64,000 nucleotides of DNA from Saccharophagus sp. K07 (GCF_014336955.1 NZ_QRAI01000004.1:124001-188000); one strand, 5' to 3'. Numbered from the stretch's first letter, positions 1 through 8,638 are shown. The notes: a model not told the origin generated them from the sequence alone. Numbers and translations: made by a program.

Positions 1-252
1 GCCCTTGTGGCTTGGCTAGGTATGTGGGCACTAAGGTTTGGCAGTTATCATGGCTTATCCAAAGTGGTGACCACTTCCTATCGGGTGAATCGGGTCTGCT
101 TGACCCTATCTATCTATAACAGTAAGGCTGCGATTCGGTTTTCTTGCGCCGAATCGTTCTAATCCTCAAATTGCCCCACCTGCAACTGCCACCCACAATG
201 AATTTGGGCACGGTGTTAGAAACGCCGGGCTGATCTGCGACTAGACAGTCGC

Positions 253-783
253 TTGGAGTCGCGCTGGAGCAGGTGCGGCGGAGCTTTGGCATCAGTAGGT
301 AAAGAAATTTTGGCTTCCGAATCGCTTGCGCAAGACTTGGCTACACCATCCGTATGGCGCATAGGGAAATGGGCTCTGATTTGCGTGTGCGTGAGTGCGT
401 TGGCGGGTGCCGCTGCCATGTATATGGCCTACCAAAACTACGAGGCGTCGGTCGACAAGCTGTTGATCGATCCCCACCGGGATTATTCCCGTGTGCCCTT
501 CAATATGGTGGACGCCACAGAATACTGTCGTCTTAAGACCGCTCGTCGTTACGGTAAAAATCTGGTGCTCAGTTATATCGACGAGCACTCCACGCGCCTC
601 GACGTCAAAACCGGGCAATACAAGATCTTTATGTTTGTGCGCACAGGCAATTTGACCGATTACCAGGAAGAGGCGGTTCACTGCTTTATAGATCCGGAAA
701 GCCGCATGTTGACCCATTACCGGACCATCAACTTGCACAAAGCCTCATTGATGTCCAGAGCCGCCAAATTCTTTGAACGTTGA
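253..783 (+). CDS. Unknown single-pass membrane-anchored protein
   Basis: The 176-residue frame has a cytoplasmic N-terminus, one hydrophobic segment near residues 41-60 and a polar C-terminal domain of about 115 residues. That domain holds two cysteines (TEYCRL and AVHCFI) which could pair if it is exported. I do not recognise the family. The start is uncertain: 253 is a TTG, and further in-frame TTG codons lie at 286 and 310, with GGCGGAG near 277-283. It is followed 120 bases later by another small exported unknown on the same strand, so the two may act together, which is inference only. Confidence 0.6.
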   Translation: MESRWSRCGGALASVGKEILASESLAQDLATPSVWRIGKWALICVCVSALAGAAAMYMAYQNYEASVDKLLIDPHRDYSRVPFNMVDATEYCRLKTARRYGKNLVLSYIDEHSTRLDVKTGQYKIFMFVRTGNLTDYQEEAVHCFIDPESRMLTHYRTINLHKASLMSRAAKFFER

Positions 784-903
784 TTCCATGTGCCTGAACT
801 TAATAGAGTTTTTGCCTTTTGTCCGATTTGTCGCAACGACTTCCGGCGCAACCCAACGGCCTTTCCTATACTCAGTTTGGATTAGGTAAAGGCGTATCGT
901 CCT

Positions 904-1362
904 ATGAAGTGGCTTCTATTGTTGGCGGGATTTTTTCCGATGGTGTTGGCCACTGCAGACAGCGGACGCGTGTATCTGTTGAGCAAGCGCCAGATCCTCA
1001 ATTCCAACATGACGACCGTCGTATTTTTCTACGATCGCTCCGTTACCTCTATCGCAGAGTGCGAGCGTGAGATTCAACGGGGAATCCGCGGTCAATGGCG
1101 CTACTACACCCACAAATTCCCCACTCCCAAGGGCTATCTGGAGAAGCTGGACTATTACTGTGTGCAAACCGGCGCAGTGATCAGCCCCTGGTACGACAAG
1201 GCCCCCTATGACTTTGTGTATCAAATCGATATACGCCATTCCACCAGCCGTATTAAGGCGATGCCGCATTACGCGGAATGCCTGCGCGATCTGCGCCAGC
1301 AGATTCACGATGAAACACGGCATTTTTTCTGCGCGAAAGTCAGCCAGGAGATTCGTTTTTAG
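904..1362 (+). CDS. Unknown secreted protein with four cysteines
   Basis: The 152-residue protein begins with a short signal peptide (MKWLLLLAGF, ending about residue 18 at VLATA). The mature part is basic and aromatic and has four cysteines (AECERE, YYCVQ, AECLRD, FFCAKV), suggesting two disulfide bonds in the periplasm or outside the cell. No membrane segment remains after the signal peptide. I do not recognise the family. It lies between another anchored unknown and a lipase-like hydrolase, all on the same strand but separated by 120-240 bases, so an operon is not established. Confidence 0.65.
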   Translation: MKWLLLLAGFFPMVLATADSGRVYLLSKRQILNSNMTTVVFFYDRSVTSIAECEREIQRGIRGQWRYYTHKFPTPKGYLEKLDYYCVQTGAVISPWYDKAPYDFVYQIDIRHSTSRIKAMPHYAECLRDLRQQIHDETRHFFCAKVSQEIRF

Positions 1363-1599
1363 CCGTCCCGGTGGGAGAGGCCTAAACTGAAGGCAACAGT
1401 CGAAGAAAACCAAGGAATCCACAATGTGTTTTAAAGAACCAATGTGGGGTTTTGCACGACGTAAATTCGTGGAATCTGCCACATTGTCGCACTTCCGTTA
1501 CCACAATAATGAACACGGACGGCGTGTATATGCCTATTAACCTGCTGTTCGATCCCACTGCTGCGCCTGGCGCGGCCAACTCAGGGGAGTCTGATCTCA

Positions 1600-2595
1600 G
1601 TGTTCACTGAATCCTTATGTGCCGAGCTGCGGGAAATACTGCCCGATTTTTCCCTGGATACGCCCTGCAATCCAGCGAGTGCCTCTCTGTCAGAAACAGC
1701 GCAGATTTACCTGGAGTTTTACGGCTTTCTGGAAGTGCTGAAAGATTCCAATGTGGATTATTTTTGGGGCTATCGCACCTGCCCCTGCCGCGGAGATCAA
1801 CTGCGCATTGCCACTCATTACTGGCGTCTGCCGGAGGCAAAAGCGACGGTCTTTGTGGTGCACGGATTATTTGACCACGTCGGTTTGTTTCAAAAGCTGG
1901 TCGCTTATCTGCTCGCCCAGCAGTATTCGGTCGTGGCCATAGACCTGCCGGGCCATGGGTTGAGCAGCGGCGAAGCTACGGTGATCAAATCTTTTTTTGA
2001 TTACGGCGCGGTTTTGGAGGACACCTTTAAGTTCTTCCGCTGGCAGCTGCCGGAAGGGCCGGTTTATGGCGTCGGCCAAAGCACTGGTGCTGCGGTGCTG
2101 ATGGCCTTCGGTTTCAGCAGCTTGAAGCAGGGTGAAGCAGCGCCTTTTAAGCGCATGGCATTTCTCGGGCCTTTGGTGCGCCCGCGCCAGTGGACCTGGG
2201 GACGCATGGTTTTTCGCTGTGTGGGGCGCTACCTCAAACGCCTGACGCGGGATTTTGCCGTCCCCAATTCCCATAACGCGGAGTTTCACAGCTTTTTGCG
2301 TTACAACGATCCGTTACAAGCGCGCTGGTTGTCGATTGAGTGGATAGGCGCGTTGCACGAGTGGGTGGACGGATTTTCACTGCAGCCGAAAGACCCGACC
2401 CCGGCGTTGATCGTCCAGGGAACGGCGGATCGAGTGGTGGATTGGCGTTACAACGTGCCGGCAATTCAGGAGCGTTTCCCGAATTGCCAAGTGAATTACA
2501 TCGAAGGTGCCATGCACCATCTGGTGAACGAGGCCGATACCTGGCGCAAACCTGTGTTCACGGGTTTGGGCCAGTTTCTGCGCCGAGGAAATTAA
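1600..2595 (+). CDS. Alpha/beta hydrolase, lysophospholipase (PldB-like)
   Basis: This is a serine hydrolase of the monoacylglycerol lipase/lysophospholipase type, expected to cleave acyl esters of lipids. The oxyanion strand HGLFDHVG is at residues 88-95, and the family motif GHGLSSG at 118-124. The nucleophile elbow GQSTG puts Ser161 in place, with Asp277 (GTADR) and His306/307 (AMHHL) completing the triad. There is no signal peptide, so it is probably cytoplasmic or membrane-associated. The GTG at 1600 has a good ribosome site (AGGGGAG, 1583-1589). The stop overlaps the stop of the opposite-strand thioesterase by four bases. The substrate cannot be told from sequence. Confidence 0.88.
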   Translation: MFTESLCAELREILPDFSLDTPCNPASASLSETAQIYLEFYGFLEVLKDSNVDYFWGYRTCPCRGDQLRIATHYWRLPEAKATVFVVHGLFDHVGLFQKLVAYLLAQQYSVVAIDLPGHGLSSGEATVIKSFFDYGAVLEDTFKFFRWQLPEGPVYGVGQSTGAAVLMAFGFSSLKQGEAAPFKRMAFLGPLVRPRQWTWGRMVFRCVGRYLKRLTRDFAVPNSHNAEFHSFLRYNDPLQARWLSIEWIGALHEWVDGFSLQPKDPTPALIVQGTADRVVDWRYNVPAIQERFPNCQVNYIEGAMHHLVNEADTWRKPVFTGLGQFLRRGN

Positions 2596-3008
2596 TTGGC
2601 GGTATCGGCTTCCAGTTGCGGCAGCAGAGCGGCCAATTCCGGTGGAAAGAATGGCCTGCCGCGGTCATTGATTGCAGCCCACTGAACCTTGCCGTTGAGA
2701 ATCAGCTTGCCGTCGCTGCGGTAGATGTCCTGCACGAATTCGCCGCGAATCTTACCCGCTCGACTGACATTCAGCCCCACCCAAAAATGGTCGCCGCTGC
2801 GCAGCGGGAAGCGGTAATCCAATTCAACCCGCGTGACCACCAGATTGATGCCTTTGGCGGCCAGCTGGGCGAAATCCAGATTGTGGCTGAGCAAATATTC
2901 GTGGCGCGTGTGCTCCAAATAATTCTGATAGACACTGTTGTTTACGATGCCTTGTAGATCGCACTCGTAATCGCGCACTTTGAAGTCGAGACGGAAGGCG
3001 TAATCCAT
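2592..3008 (-). CDS. Acyl-CoA thioesterase, hotdog fold (4HBT/YbgC-like)
   Basis: The 138-residue protein has the single hotdog domain of the 4-hydroxybenzoyl-CoA thioesterase family. The N-terminal strand and helix carry the family signature around D18-N32 (YECDLQGIVNNSVYQNYLEH), where the aspartate-containing D..G.VNN..Y pattern marks the active site. These enzymes hydrolyse small or medium acyl-CoA thioesters in the cytoplasm. Its ATG shares one base with the stop codon of serA (TAATG), so translation is very likely coupled to serA. The physiological substrate is unknown, and the serA linkage does not obviously define it. Confidence 0.85.
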   Translation of the reverse strand: MDYAFRLDFKVRDYECDLQGIVNNSVYQNYLEHTRHEYLLSHNLDFAQLAAKGINLVVTRVELDYRFPLRSGDHFWVGLNVSRAGKIRGEFVQDIYRSDGKLILNGKVQWAAINDRGRPFFPPELAALLPQLEADTAN

Positions 3009-4240
3009 TAAAACAATACCCTGCAGCGAATAGTGGCCGGAATGGCTTTGAGCTGTTCCAGAGCGAGCTCGCTATAGCCCGAATCCAGATCGATCACCAC
3101 GTAACCCACCTTGTCTCTGGTTTGCAGATACTGGCCGGCGATGTTGATGTTGTTGTCGGAGAATATCTGGTTGATCGCCATCAGCACGCCGGGCACGTTT
3201 TGGTGAACGTGCAACAGGCGGTGCACACCTTTGTGCGTCGGCAGCGCCACTTCGGGGAAATTCACCGAGCCGATGGTGGTGCCATTGTCCGAATATTTGA
3301 TGAATTTATCGGCCACTTCCACCCCGATATTTTCCTGCGCCTCCATGGTGGAACCACCGATATGGGGAGTGAGCAGCGCGTTGTCGAACTGGCGCAGCGG
3401 ACTGACGAATTCTTCGTCATTGCCTTTGGGTTCGACCGGAAATACGTCGATAGCCGTGCCGGCAAGGTGTTTATCGGCCAGCGCGCGCGCCAGAGCGTCT
3501 ATATCCACCACTGTACCGCGCGACGCGTTAATCAGAATTGCACCTTTTTTCATGGTGCGAATTTCTTTTTCGCCGATCATATTCTTGGTGCTGGGCAGTT
3601 CGGGAACGTGCAAGGTGACGATGTCTGCCTGCTGCAGCAAATCTTCCAGCGATCCGCACTGGGTGGCATTACCCATCGGCAATTTGCTGATCACATCGTA
3701 AAACACCACGCGCATCCCCAAGCCTTCGGCCAGCACACTCAACTGGCTGCCGATGGCGCCATAGCCGACAACACCGAGAGTTTTGCCGCGAATTTCATAA
3801 GAGCCGATGGCGGATTTGATCCACTCGCCGCGATGGCAGGCCGCGTTTTTGGCGGGGATATCGCGCAACAACAGAATCGCTTCGGCGATCACCAGTTCGG
3901 CGACGCTGCGGGTGTTGGAGTAAGGGGCGTTAAAGACCACAACGCCGTGTTCCTGCGCCGCCTTCAAATCCACCTGATTGGTGCCGATACAGAAGCAACC
4001 CACGGAAATCAGTTTGGGCGCATTGGCGAAGACCTTGGCGGTGACCTGGGTACGCGAACGGATGCCGAGAAAGTGAGCATCTTTGATGTGTTCGATCAGC
4101 TCGTCTTCCGCCAGGGCGGTTTTGAGGTATTCAATGTTGGTATAGCCCGCCGCATTGAGGCTGGCTACTGCGGAAGGATGCACACCCTCCAGCAGCACAA
4201 ATTTGATCTTGTCTTTATCCAGAGAAATCTTCGCGTTCAT
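3008..4240 (-). CDS. serA: D-3-phosphoglycerate dehydrogenase
   Basis: SerA catalyses the first step of serine synthesis, NAD-dependent oxidation of 3-phosphoglycerate. At 410 residues it matches the E. coli enzyme in length and along its whole sequence. The dinucleotide loop GYGAIG is at 159-164. Catalytic Arg241 lies in NASRG, Glu270 in VEPKG and His293 in TPHIGGS. A C-terminal ACT domain (about 340-410) is the serine feedback site in the family. I chose the ATG at 4240 (MNAKISLDKDK) because it aligns with known SerA; a longer frame to 4270 exists but has no support. It is translationally coupled to the downstream thioesterase. Confidence 0.97.
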   Translation of the reverse strand: MNAKISLDKDKIKFVLLEGVHPSAVASLNAAGYTNIEYLKTALAEDELIEHIKDAHFLGIRSRTQVTAKVFANAPKLISVGCFCIGTNQVDLKAAQEHGVVVFNAPYSNTRSVAELVIAEAILLLRDIPAKNAACHRGEWIKSAIGSYEIRGKTLGVVGYGAIGSQLSVLAEGLGMRVVFYDVISKLPMGNATQCGSLEDLLQQADIVTLHVPELPSTKNMIGEKEIRTMKKGAILINASRGTVVDIDALARALADKHLAGTAIDVFPVEPKGNDEEFVSPLRQFDNALLTPHIGGSTMEAQENIGVEVADKFIKYSDNGTTIGSVNFPEVALPTHKGVHRLLHVHQNVPGVLMAINQIFSDNNINIAGQYLQTRDKVGYVVIDLDSGYSELALEQLKAIPATIRCRVLF

Positions 4241-4309
4241 GATGAATCGGCACCGGATGGGAGGGGGCAACCCCCGTAAAAAAGGGGCGCCAAGTTTAAC
4301 ACAGGCTGG

Positions 4310-4999
4310 TTATGGATTGAGCACAGAGTCGCGCGTAATCGTCTGTACACCCGTTTCCGTACCGAGCAACAACACGTCCGCACGGCGCATGGCGAACAAA
4401 CCATTGGTCACCACACCCGTAATTTGATTGATGCGCTGTTCCAGCCCTACGGGATCGTGGATCTGCAGATCGTGGACATCGAGAATATGGCAGCCGTTGT
4501 CGGTGACAACGCCAGCGCGGTACACGGGGCGCCCGCCGAGTTTGCTCAGCTCGCGCGCGACGTAATTGCGCGCCAGGGGAATCACTTCGACTGGCAGCGG
4601 GAATTTGCCGAGCACCTGCACCTGCTTGCTCTGATCAGCGATACAGATAAACGTACGCGCTACCGCGGCGACGATTTTTTCCTGCGTCAGAGCGGCGCCG
4701 CCGCCTTTGATCAGCGCAAGATTGGGGTCGGCTTCATCCGCGCCGTCGATATAAAAACCGATCTCGCTGACATCATTCAAATCGCGCACCTCTATGCCGT
4801 GCTTGCGCAATCGCTCGGCGGAAGCGTTTGAACTGGCAACTGCCGCGGCGAATTTGTCCTTGTATTCGGCCAACAAATCAATAAAAAAATTGGCGGTGGA
4901 GCCAGTGCCTATGCCGAGCACGGCGGAGGGCTCCAGATGCGGCACAATACGGTCGATAGCGGCCTGGGCAACCGCCTGTTTGAGCTGATTCTGATTCAT
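4310..4999 (-). CDS. rpiA: Ribose-5-phosphate isomerase A
   Basis: RpiA interconverts ribose 5-phosphate and ribulose 5-phosphate in the non-oxidative pentose phosphate pathway. The 229-residue protein carries the three family motifs in order: the phosphate loop GTGSTA (31-36), DGADE (85-89) and [11 protein letters not shown] (98-108), with the catalytic glutamate at 107. It stands upstream of serA on the same strand with a 70-base gap. It is divergent from ilvA across a 132-base intergenic region that must hold both promoters, an arrangement widespread in gammaproteobacteria. Confidence 0.97.
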   Translation of the reverse strand: MNQNQLKQAVAQAAIDRIVPHLEPSAVLGIGTGSTANFFIDLLAEYKDKFAAAVASSNASAERLRKHGIEVRDLNDVSEIGFYIDGADEADPNLALIKGGGAALTQEKIVAAVARTFICIADQSKQVQVLGKFPLPVEVIPLARNYVARELSKLGGRPVYRAGVVTDNGCHILDVHDLQIHDPVGLEQRINQITGVVTNGLFAMRRADVLLLGTETGVQTITRDSVLNP

Positions 5000-5131
5000 A
5001 GCGTGGGGAAATCGGGATAGAAAAAGCGCGCATTGTAGCGGGTTTCTCGCGCGACTGCGTCATGACTTCCTTTCCTTCATCCATTACCATTGCTAGCCTT
5101 TCCACACACACTCACTTCTCCCGGTTTGCCA

Positions 5132-6649
5132 ATGCCCCAAAGTTACATCAAGCGCATATTGGATGCGCGTATCTACGATCTGGCGGTTGAAACCCCTCTG
5201 GATGACGCTCCGCTGTTGAGCGAGCGAACCGAAAATAACGTTCTGCTCAAGCGCGAAGATTTGCAGCCGGTGTTCTCCTTCAAAGTGCGCGGCGCCTACA
5301 ACAAATTGTTGCAGCTGACCGAAGAGGAACGTGCGCGCGGCGTGATCGCTGCCTCGGCCGGAAACCACGCCCAAGGTCTGGCGCTCTCTGCCAAACACCT
5401 TGGCGTCACCGCCATTATAGTGATGCCCCGCACCACGCCATCCATCAAGGTGGACGCGGTGAAGCGGCACGGCGGGAAGGTGGTATTGCAGGGCGATACC
5501 TACGATGAAGCCTCCGCCTACGCCCAGGCATTGGTGGCGGAAAAAGGCATGATCTATATCCCGCCCTACGACGACCCGGACGTCATCGCCGGCCAGGGAA
5601 CCGTGGCCATGGAATTGTTGCGCCAGCATCCAGCGCATATAGACGCGGTGTTTATTCCGGTCGGCGGCGGCGGACTGTGCGCCGGTATGGCGGCCTATAT
5701 CAAATTTGTCCGGCCGCAAACCAAGGTGTTCGCGGTGGAGCCGGAAGACGCAGCCTGTTTGAAAGCCGCTATGAAACACAAGCGTCGGGTAGTACTCGAT
5801 GAGGTCGGTATCTTTGCCGACGGTGTGGCGGTAGCGCAGATCGGTGAAGAAACCTTCCGCGTGATCAAAGACTGCATCGATGGCGTGATTACCGTCAGCA
5901 CCGACGAAATTTGCGCGGCCATCAAGGATATTTTTGAAGACACCCGCTCCATCGCCGAACCTGCGGGTGCTTGCTCTCTTGCCGGCTTGAAAAAATATGT
6001 CGATAGCGAAGGCATTACCGGGCAGACCCTGGTGGCGGTCCACAGCGGCGCCAACACCAATTTCGACCGCCTGCGCTACATTTCCGAGCGCACGGAAATC
6101 GGTGAAGGCCGCGAAGCGGTATTTGCAGTGGTGATTCCGGAAAAACCCGGCAGCTACAAAAAATTCTGCAGCCTGCTCGGCAAACGCTCGGTCACCGAAT
6201 TCAACTATCGCTATTCCGACAGCGGCCAGGCGAATATTTTTGTCGGCTTGCAGGTCAACCCTTACAAAAACGAGCGCCAGGAGTTGTTCGAAACCCTGAC
6301 TAAGAAAGGTTATTTCGTCGTGGATATGACGGATAACGAAGTGGCGAAACTGCATATTCGCCACATGGTCGGCGGTCACGCGCCAAAAGAGCTGGATAAC
6401 GAGGTGGTTTACCGCTTTGAATTCCCCGAGCGCCCCGGCGCTTTGTATAAGTTTTTGGACAAGCTCGCCGGGCGCTGGAACATCACCATGTTCCACTACC
6501 GCAACCACGGCGCCGCCTTCGGCCGGGTTCTCGTCGGCATGCAGGTACCGCCGGAAGAGCGCGAGGAGGTGGAACAGTCCCTGCGCGAGCTGAATTACCC
6601 GTACACCGAAGAAACCGACAACGAGGCCTACAGGTTCTTTCTGGCTTAA
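5132..6649 (+). CDS. ilvA: Threonine ammonia-lyase, biosynthetic
   Basis: IlvA deaminates threonine to 2-oxobutanoate, the committed step to isoleucine, using PLP. The PLP lysine is K51 in FSFKVRGAYNK. The substrate loop SAGNHAQG is at 75-82 and the phosphate-binding GGGGLCAG at 176-183. The C-terminal third (about 325-505) contains two ACT-like regulatory domains, the isoleucine/valine sensing part of the long form. The start at 5132 (MPQSYIKRIL) fits E. coli IlvA; an in-frame upstream start at 5090 has no support. At 505 residues it is full length. A hairpin terminator follows at once. Confidence 0.97.
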   Translation: MPQSYIKRILDARIYDLAVETPLDDAPLLSERTENNVLLKREDLQPVFSFKVRGAYNKLLQLTEEERARGVIAASAGNHAQGLALSAKHLGVTAIIVMPRTTPSIKVDAVKRHGGKVVLQGDTYDEASAYAQALVAEKGMIYIPPYDDPDVIAGQGTVAMELLRQHPAHIDAVFIPVGGGGLCAGMAAYIKFVRPQTKVFAVEPEDAACLKAAMKHKRRVVLDEVGIFADGVAVAQIGEETFRVIKDCIDGVITVSTDEICAAIKDIFEDTRSIAEPAGACSLAGLKKYVDSEGITGQTLVAVHSGANTNFDRLRYISERTEIGEGREAVFAVVIPEKPGSYKKFCSLLGKRSVTEFNYRYSDSGQANIFVGLQVNPYKNERQELFETLTKKGYFVVDMTDNEVAKLHIRHMVGGHAPKELDNEVVYRFEFPERPGALYKFLDKLAGRWNITMFHYRNHGAAFGRVLVGMQVPPEEREEVEQSLRELNYPYTEETDNEAYRFFLA

Positions 6650-6663
6650 AAGTCTCTCAAAAG

Positions 6664-6694
6664 GAGTTCGCTCTACGAGGTGCGGACTCTTTTT
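6664..6694 (+). terminator. Intrinsic terminator of ilvA
   Basis: GAGTTCGC (6664-6671) pairs with GCGGACTC (6682-6689) with one G-U wobble, and five T residues follow directly. It lies 14 bases after the ilvA stop. Confidence 0.75.
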
Positions 6695-7029
6695 CCGCTG
6701 ACCGCAGGCTTAATCATTGCGTACTTGATGGAATCACTGCGTAACCGCGCGGTCCCATCAGTCTGGATCAACTGGGTGCCACCAAGATCAAATTTTAACC
6801 ACTCTAATAACAAAACCTTTTTGGGGTGAGTGGCTGCTATTTATGTGATCCTTGTCAATTCTCCTTAAGTTGTATTTGCATTTACAGCAATTAGAACTAA
6901 GTTGAATAGTGAGTAAATTTTATTTCACAGGTTATTGTGCGCAGACTGGCAACTTCGGTATAAAGCCAGTCTCGCTCCATCCCGCCTGATTTTTCCAACG
7001 CATTTTAAGAAATACTGAGGTCCACCCAA
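6695..7029. other. 335-base gap with a hairpin upstream of a small membrane ORF
   Basis: No gene is visible here. AGACTGGC (6943-6950) and GCCAGTCT (6965-6972) form an 8-pair hairpin about 60 bases before the small ORF at 7030, so it may lie in its leader. The stretch is locally AT-rich around 6840-6930, where a promoter would be expected, but I cannot define one confidently. Confidence 0.4.
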
Positions 7030-7176
7030 ATGAAGTCTGATGTTTTGACGCTAGCGGCCATAGTCTTTGTCATAGGCTTGGTTGTGAGTGGTTTGGGCAT
7101 CATGGATGTATTTGAACCAGAGGTGTCTGCTCCTCCAGCAGCGCTTCAGCAGGGAGTTGTCGTTGTCCGGAATTGA
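7030..7176 (+). CDS. Small single-pass membrane protein, 48 residues
   Basis: This short frame starts with ATG 9 bases after TGAGG (7016-7020). It encodes MKSDVLTLAAIVFVIGLVVS followed by a short acidic/proline segment and a hydrophobic tail. Residues 5-25 form one transmembrane helix or an uncleaved signal anchor. It sits alone between the ilvA terminator and a strong bidirectional terminator, which argues that it is a real monocistronic gene. I do not recognise a family and propose no function. Conservation in relatives would be the deciding evidence. Confidence 0.6.
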   Translation: MKSDVLTLAAIVFVIGLVVSGLGIMDVFEPEVSAPPAALQQGVVVVRN

Positions 7177-7213
7177 TCATCCGTCCAGCGAAGCCGTCAT
7201 ACTCAGATCAAAG

Positions 7214-7266
7214 AAAAAATCCGCTATTTCCCGGCCTTTTTAGGCGGAAGAAACAGCGGATTTTTT
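7214..7266. terminator. Bidirectional terminator between the small ORF and fau
   Basis: AAAAAATCCGCT (7214-7225) is the exact inverse of AGCGGATTTTTT (7255-7266), giving a 12-pair stem with A/T tails that works in both directions. It ends the small plus-strand gene and the fau transcript from the opposite strand. Confidence 0.85.
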
Positions 7267-7280
7267 CGTTTCAGGCCTTT

Positions 7281-7868
7281 TTAAAACCTTCTTTGTCGTC
7301 GTCGATACAGTTTTTTTTCCGTAGCGATCAGATCCAAAGGTATGTCCCAGGGATCTGTGGGCAGGTGGTCGACGCGCTGTAATTCGTAGGCGATGCCGCA
7401 CAGAAGCGGGCGCTGGGCGTGCAATTTTTGCAGGGCTCGATCGTAAAATCCCGCCCCCATTCCCAGGCGATTGCATTTTTTATCGAATCCCACCAAAGGC
7501 AAAAATACGATATCCAGCTTGTGTAAGGGTCTGGCTTTTTGCCGCGGTCCAGGCTCGGGTATGCCATAGCGGTTGCGATGCAAAACCTTTTGGGGTTGAT
7601 GGCGGCGAAAAATAATCTGATCGCGACCGCGAATCACCGGCAAATAACAGTGTTTTCCGCGCCGCAGTGACCAGCGCATCAGCGGGCGCAAATCCATTTC
7701 ACCATCGGCAGGCCAATAAAAGGCGATATGGCGGGCGTGGCGGTATTGCGGCAGCAGCAGAATGCGAGCACAGAGCTGGTGCGCGGCATTTTGCTGGGTG
7801 CGCAAAGGCAGTTCCCGACGCAGTTTGCGCAGATGGCGGCGAAGTTGTTGTTTGGAAGAGAGAGACAT
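7281..7868 (-). CDS. fau: 5-formyltetrahydrofolate cyclo-ligase
   Basis: This enzyme (also ygfA) converts 5-formyl-THF to 5,10-methenyl-THF with ATP. The 195-residue protein has the basic N-terminal helix, GIPEP (102-106) and the ATP/phosphate signature LGMGAGFYDR (135-144) of the family. It lies immediately downstream of 6S RNA, the conserved gammaproteobacterial arrangement in which ssrS and ygfA are co-transcribed. No good ribosome site is visible before the ATG, which fits translation from the processed 6S read-through transcript. YgfA is linked in E. coli to persister formation. Confidence 0.94.
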   Translation of the reverse strand: MSLSSKQQLRRHLRKLRRELPLRTQQNAAHQLCARILLLPQYRHARHIAFYWPADGEMDLRPLMRWSLRRGKHCYLPVIRGRDQIIFRRHQPQKVLHRNRYGIPEPGPRQKARPLHKLDIVFLPLVGFDKKCNRLGMGAGFYDRALQKLHAQRPLLCGIAYELQRVDHLPTDPWDIPLDLIATEKKLYRRRQRRF

Positions 7869-7885
7869 TAGCGCAGGAGGGAAAT

Positions 7886-8060
7886 TAGAAGCCTGGGGTG
7901 CCGCTGTCGACTATACCTTGAACCCGACGGTTCAAGGGGGAGGGATCTGTTGCGTATTAGGCTTTCCGACGCGCGGACATGCACACAACACAAACTAGAA
8001 GCCTCCGGTTCTTACAGTATCGGCTCAGGGATTCGTCAACTGGCGAACACCCAAGGCGTT
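7886..8060 (-). ncRNA. ssrS: 6S RNA
   Basis: On the minus strand this region carries the hallmark 6S segments: CCCTGAGCCGATA near the 5' side, and CCTTGAACC-GGTTCAAGG with GCGGCACCCC near the 3' side. GCCTTGGGTG at the 5' end pairs with CACCCCAGGC at the 3' end to close the long rod, with the open central bulge that mimics a melted promoter. 6S RNA binds sigma70 RNA polymerase and represses transcription in stationary phase. The location between zapA and fau is the conserved synteny. Ends are estimated to within a few bases from the closing stem and the promoter position. Confidence 0.93.
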
Positions 8061-8065
8061 GACCA

Positions 8066-8071
8066 AGTATA
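8066..8071 (-). promoter_or_regulatory. -10 box of the 6S RNA promoter
   Basis: The minus strand reads TATACT here, five bases before the inferred 6S RNA start at 8060. The -35 region is poor (a T-run next to a C-run), so the box rests mainly on its position. Confidence 0.55.
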
Positions 8072-8132
8072 TCAAAGTGGGGGGGCGAAAAAAGCCTTAA
8101 ATTTTCCTGCAGAGGACTGGACAAACGCAGGA

Positions 8133-8429
8133 TTATGGGTTTAGCGCTCCGTCCAGCTTTTCCGCCAAACGTTCAAGTGCGGCACTCTGCTCCGCTGGCG
8201 CCGCGGTTTTGCGGCGTTCCTGCTGTAGTTCATGGCACAGGTTCAACGCCACCATGACGGCGATGCGATCTGTTCCCAAAACCGAAGGGCCGGCATTGCG
8301 CACCTGGCGCATGCGCTGGTCCAGTTCGCGTGCCGCTAACAGCAGAGCATCCTTCTCTTCGGCACGGCAGGCGACTTGGTAATCCTTATCCAATATACGT
8401 ACGTTTACACGTTTGCTGTCGTGGCTCAT
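8133..8429 (-). CDS. zapA: Cell division protein ZapA
   Basis: ZapA bundles FtsZ filaments at the Z-ring. The 98-residue protein has the compact N-terminal domain (VNVRILDKDYQVAC) and the conserved LLLAARELDQRM and ALNLCHEL segments leading into a C-terminal coiled coil, as in E. coli ZapA. Its start overlaps the stop of the upstream TIGR02449 gene by four bases (ATGA), so the two are coupled. 6S RNA and fau follow on the same strand. Confidence 0.93.
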   Translation of the reverse strand: MSHDSKRVNVRILDKDYQVACRAEEKDALLLAARELDQRMRQVRNAGPSVLGTDRIAVMVALNLCHELQQERRKTAAPAEQSAALERLAEKLDGALNP

Positions 8430-8638
8430 TCTGGGTCGATCTCGAATTGTTTGAGGCGGGAAATCAGGGATTCAATACGACTACAGGCGAGATTATTAAT
8501 TTCCTGTAAACGGGCGCGCTCTTCCATCCATTCCTGTTCTTTTTGGCGCAGGCTGCGGTTTTCCGCTTGTAGCTGATAAAACTGCTGGATCAATCTATCC
8601 AGCTTGGCTTCCACTTCCGCCATTAGTCGTTCCGACAT
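8426..8638 (-). CDS. TIGR02449 family coiled-coil protein
   Basis: The 70-residue protein is almost entirely a coiled coil (leucine/isoleucine spacing from residue 5 to 65) and matches the TIGR02449 family, found directly upstream of zapA in Pseudomonas and relatives. Its size and architecture recall ZapB, a division protein, but ZapB function has not been shown for this family as far as I know. It is cytoplasmic with no signal peptide. The four-base overlap with zapA supports a joint role at the division site. Confidence 0.85.
   Translation of the reverse strand: MSERLMAEVEAKLDRLIQQFYQLQAENRSLRQKEQEWMEERARLQEINNLACSRIESLISRLKQFEIDPE

Noticed and set aside
1-162. A frame open from the window edge to a stop at 162 (53 codons)
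   Set aside because: Could be the tail of an upstream gene, but no motif is recognisable and other frames are equally plausible over this length, so I do not call it.
1509-1610. A 33-codon frame overlapping the start of the hydrolase gene
   Set aside because: No good ribosome site and no recognisable product; the AGGGGAG site serves the GTG at 1600.
3122-4279. A long open frame opposite serA
   Set aside because: It is the antisense shadow of serA, explained by codon bias; composition is histidine/glutamine-rich with no family match.
5093-6508. A 471-codon frame opposite ilvA
   Set aside because: Antisense shadow of a fully conserved gene; no ribosome site.
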